Source: Candidatus Hydrothermarchaeota archaeon
Lineage (GTDB): Archaea > Hydrothermarchaeota > Hydrothermarchaeia > Hydrothermarchaeales > WAQR01
Assembly: GCA_015520145.1 (NCBI GenBank)
Contig: WAQR01000113.1
Span: 1-6,175 of the forward strand
DNA: 6,175 nucleotides
Direction of reading: 5' to 3'
The notes below the pieces were generated by a model. It saw nothing but the letters and a program-made list of their open reading frames with translations. It ran no database searches and was not told where the DNA came from. Of this stretch, positions 5,151 to 6,175 are shown piece after piece (the stretch's first letter is position 1; every line of letters begins with the position of its first letter). The position numbers and the translations under genes were made by a program.

Positions 5151-6175
5151 CTGAAAAGAAAAAAAACAGATGTAAAAAAAACACGCGATGAGATTATCCC
5201 GTCAGCGACTACGGGCATTCCAGAAGGGTTTGAGGGCGCGGTACGTATAGAGTTACCTATAGTCAATCTTGACTGTGCTACATGTGTCGTCACGATAGAG
5301 AGGTCGTTAGAGGGTGTACCAGGAATAATTGAAGGCAAAGTGAACTTCGTAAACCAGAAGGCATTTGTGGTATATGATCCTGGAAGCGTAAATTTAACAG
5401 ATATTGTAAAAGAGATTGAAGATCTCGGCTATAAGGTGGGCGGTGCCGAGACTCGAATCGGCATCAAAGATATGAGCTGCGCTTCATGTGTAACTAAAAT
5501 AGAAGATGCATTAAAAAGAACCGGTGGTGTACTTTCAGCACTTGTAAACCAGGGGACAGGAGAGGCAGTCATACGATACCTGCCGGAAATTACCAGTATA
5601 GAAAATCTCACCAGGGCAATCGAAAGCGTTGGCTATCGCACCGTATCTGCACCAAGTACCGAGCCTGCTGACAGGGAGAGAGAGGCACGCGAGAAGGAAT
5701 ACAAAAGTCTTATGAGAAAATTCTATTTTGCCGGTGCGGTTTCTGTACCTGTTATGATTACCGGGTATCCACAGTTTTTCCCTGTATTAAAGGATATGGA
5801 CATGCAGACTTTGAGAATCTTATGGGGAATAACCGGGATTATCGCATTTTTCGTGCTCTTTTATTCTGGGAACCATTTCTTTAGAGGTGCATGGGGCGCA
5901 TTCAAGCACCGGGCGGCTGATATGAACACCCTGATTGCGATAGGGACAGGGACGGCGTGGGTCTATTCTACAATCGCTATTATAATTCCTGGCATATTCC
6001 CTGAAGGGACGTCTGAACCATTTTATGATGTGGTTGCGGTAGTAATTGCGCTCGTGGTGCTCGGTCAGGCACTGGAGATAAAAGCAAAGGGCAGGACATC
6101 TGAGGCAATCAAGAAACTCATGGGCATGCAGGCCAAGACCGCCAGGGTGGTAAGGGACGGGCAGGAAGTGGATAT
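5151..6175 (+). CDS. copA: Copper(I)-exporting P1B-type ATPase, N-terminal part (partial)
   Basis: The frame runs off the right edge after about 341 codons. From CTG at 5151 there is a Lys-rich start, then two heavy-metal-associated (HMA) domains. HMA1 is about 30-98, with CATC at 42-45 in NLDCATCVVTIERSLEGVPG. HMA2 is about 101-166, with CASC at 110-113 in DMSCASCVTKIEDALKRTGG. Both have the family's late (D/S)(L/V)GY. A charged linker leads to helices at about 190-206, 222-240 and 258-276 (MNTLIAIGTGTAWVYS, the CopA-like third helix) and 288-304 (FYDVVAVVIALVVLGQALE). The window ends as the actuator domain begins (KAKGRTSEAIKKLMGMQAKTARVVRDG), before the TGE, CPC and DKTG motifs, so specificity for Cu(+) rather than Ag(+) or another soft metal is inferred from overall similarity. 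The enzyme would pump metal out of the cytoplasm using ATP. In frame, the stop immediately upstream is the TAA at 5121-5123. The first GTG is codon 64, inside HMA1, and the first ATG is codon 108, inside HMA2; both are too late. Confidence 0.88.
   Translation, partial: MKRKKTDVKKTRDEIIPSATTGIPEGFEGAVRIELPIVNLDCATCVVTIERSLEGVPGIIEGKVNFVNQKAFVVYDPGSVNLTDIVKEIEDLGYKVGGAETRIGIKDMSCASCVTKIEDALKRTGGVLSALVNQGTGEAVIRYLPEITSIENLTRAIESVGYRTVSAPSTEPADREREAREKEYKSLMRKFYFAGAVSVPVMITGYPQFFPVLKDMDMQTLRILWGITGIIAFFVLFYSGNHFFRGAWGAFKHRAADMNTLIAIGTGTAWVYSTIAIIIPGIFPEGTSEPFYDVVAVVIALVVLGQALEIKAKGRTSEAIKKLMGMQAKTARVVRDGQEVD

Noticed and set aside
5147..5611. Open frames on the - strand over the copper ATPase metal-binding domains
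   Set aside because: The + strand encodes two intact CxxC domains in one continuous frame.

Overview
The window looks archaeal. TATA-like boxes lie about 25-30 bases before several genes, strong GGAGGTG/GAGGTGA ribosome sites occur with GTG, TTG and possibly CTG starts, and one gene appears leaderless. There is an oligo-T terminator, AGG/AGA and ATA codons are common, and the surface protein at the left edge ends in an archaeal GICGPT-type sorting tail. A tandem SIS protein resembling hexuloisomerase also fits a euryarchaeal (methanogen, ANME or Archaeoglobi-like) host. The lineage is inference and is not fixed by the sequence.

Left part (1-1011). The 3' end of a surface protein gene (to 254) has an acidic, proline-rich stalk and a CGP-type C-terminal anchor. 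It is followed by a nucleotidyltransferase fragment with no N-terminal region (285-488), probably a decayed antitoxin-like MNT gene. Next, under their own promoter, come a possible 26-codon leader ORF (642-722) and a 61-residue two-helix membrane protein (724-909). The second gene's reading frame stays open for another 33 codons past its TAA.

Central part (1136-3615). Three genes for membrane or envelope work run in the same direction: a flippase-fold (LPG synthase TM/UPF0104) protein, a family 2 glycosyltransferase of the TIGR04283 type, and a TVP38/TMEM64 (VTT) membrane protein. The glycosyltransferase and VTT genes are only 14 bases apart and probably form one transcript. The flippase-like gene has its own promoter and is followed by a T8 tract. 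Together they suggest synthesis and membrane passage of a glycolipid or lipid-linked sugar; the substrate is unknown.

Right part (3720-6175). A 435-residue protein with two SIS domains in tandem is probably read from a leaderless transcript. After a 123-base spacer with a clear TATA box and a perfect AGGAGG, a Cu(+)-type P1B ATPase (CopA-like) begins with two CxxC metal-binding domains and runs off the right edge just as the actuator domain starts. It has no ATG, GTG or TTG at the expected position; CTG at 5151 is the only plausible start in frame with the ribosome site.

Every gene recognised is on the + strand; open frames on the - strand are shadows. No tRNA, rRNA, CRISPR array, insertion sequence or complete novel system was seen.
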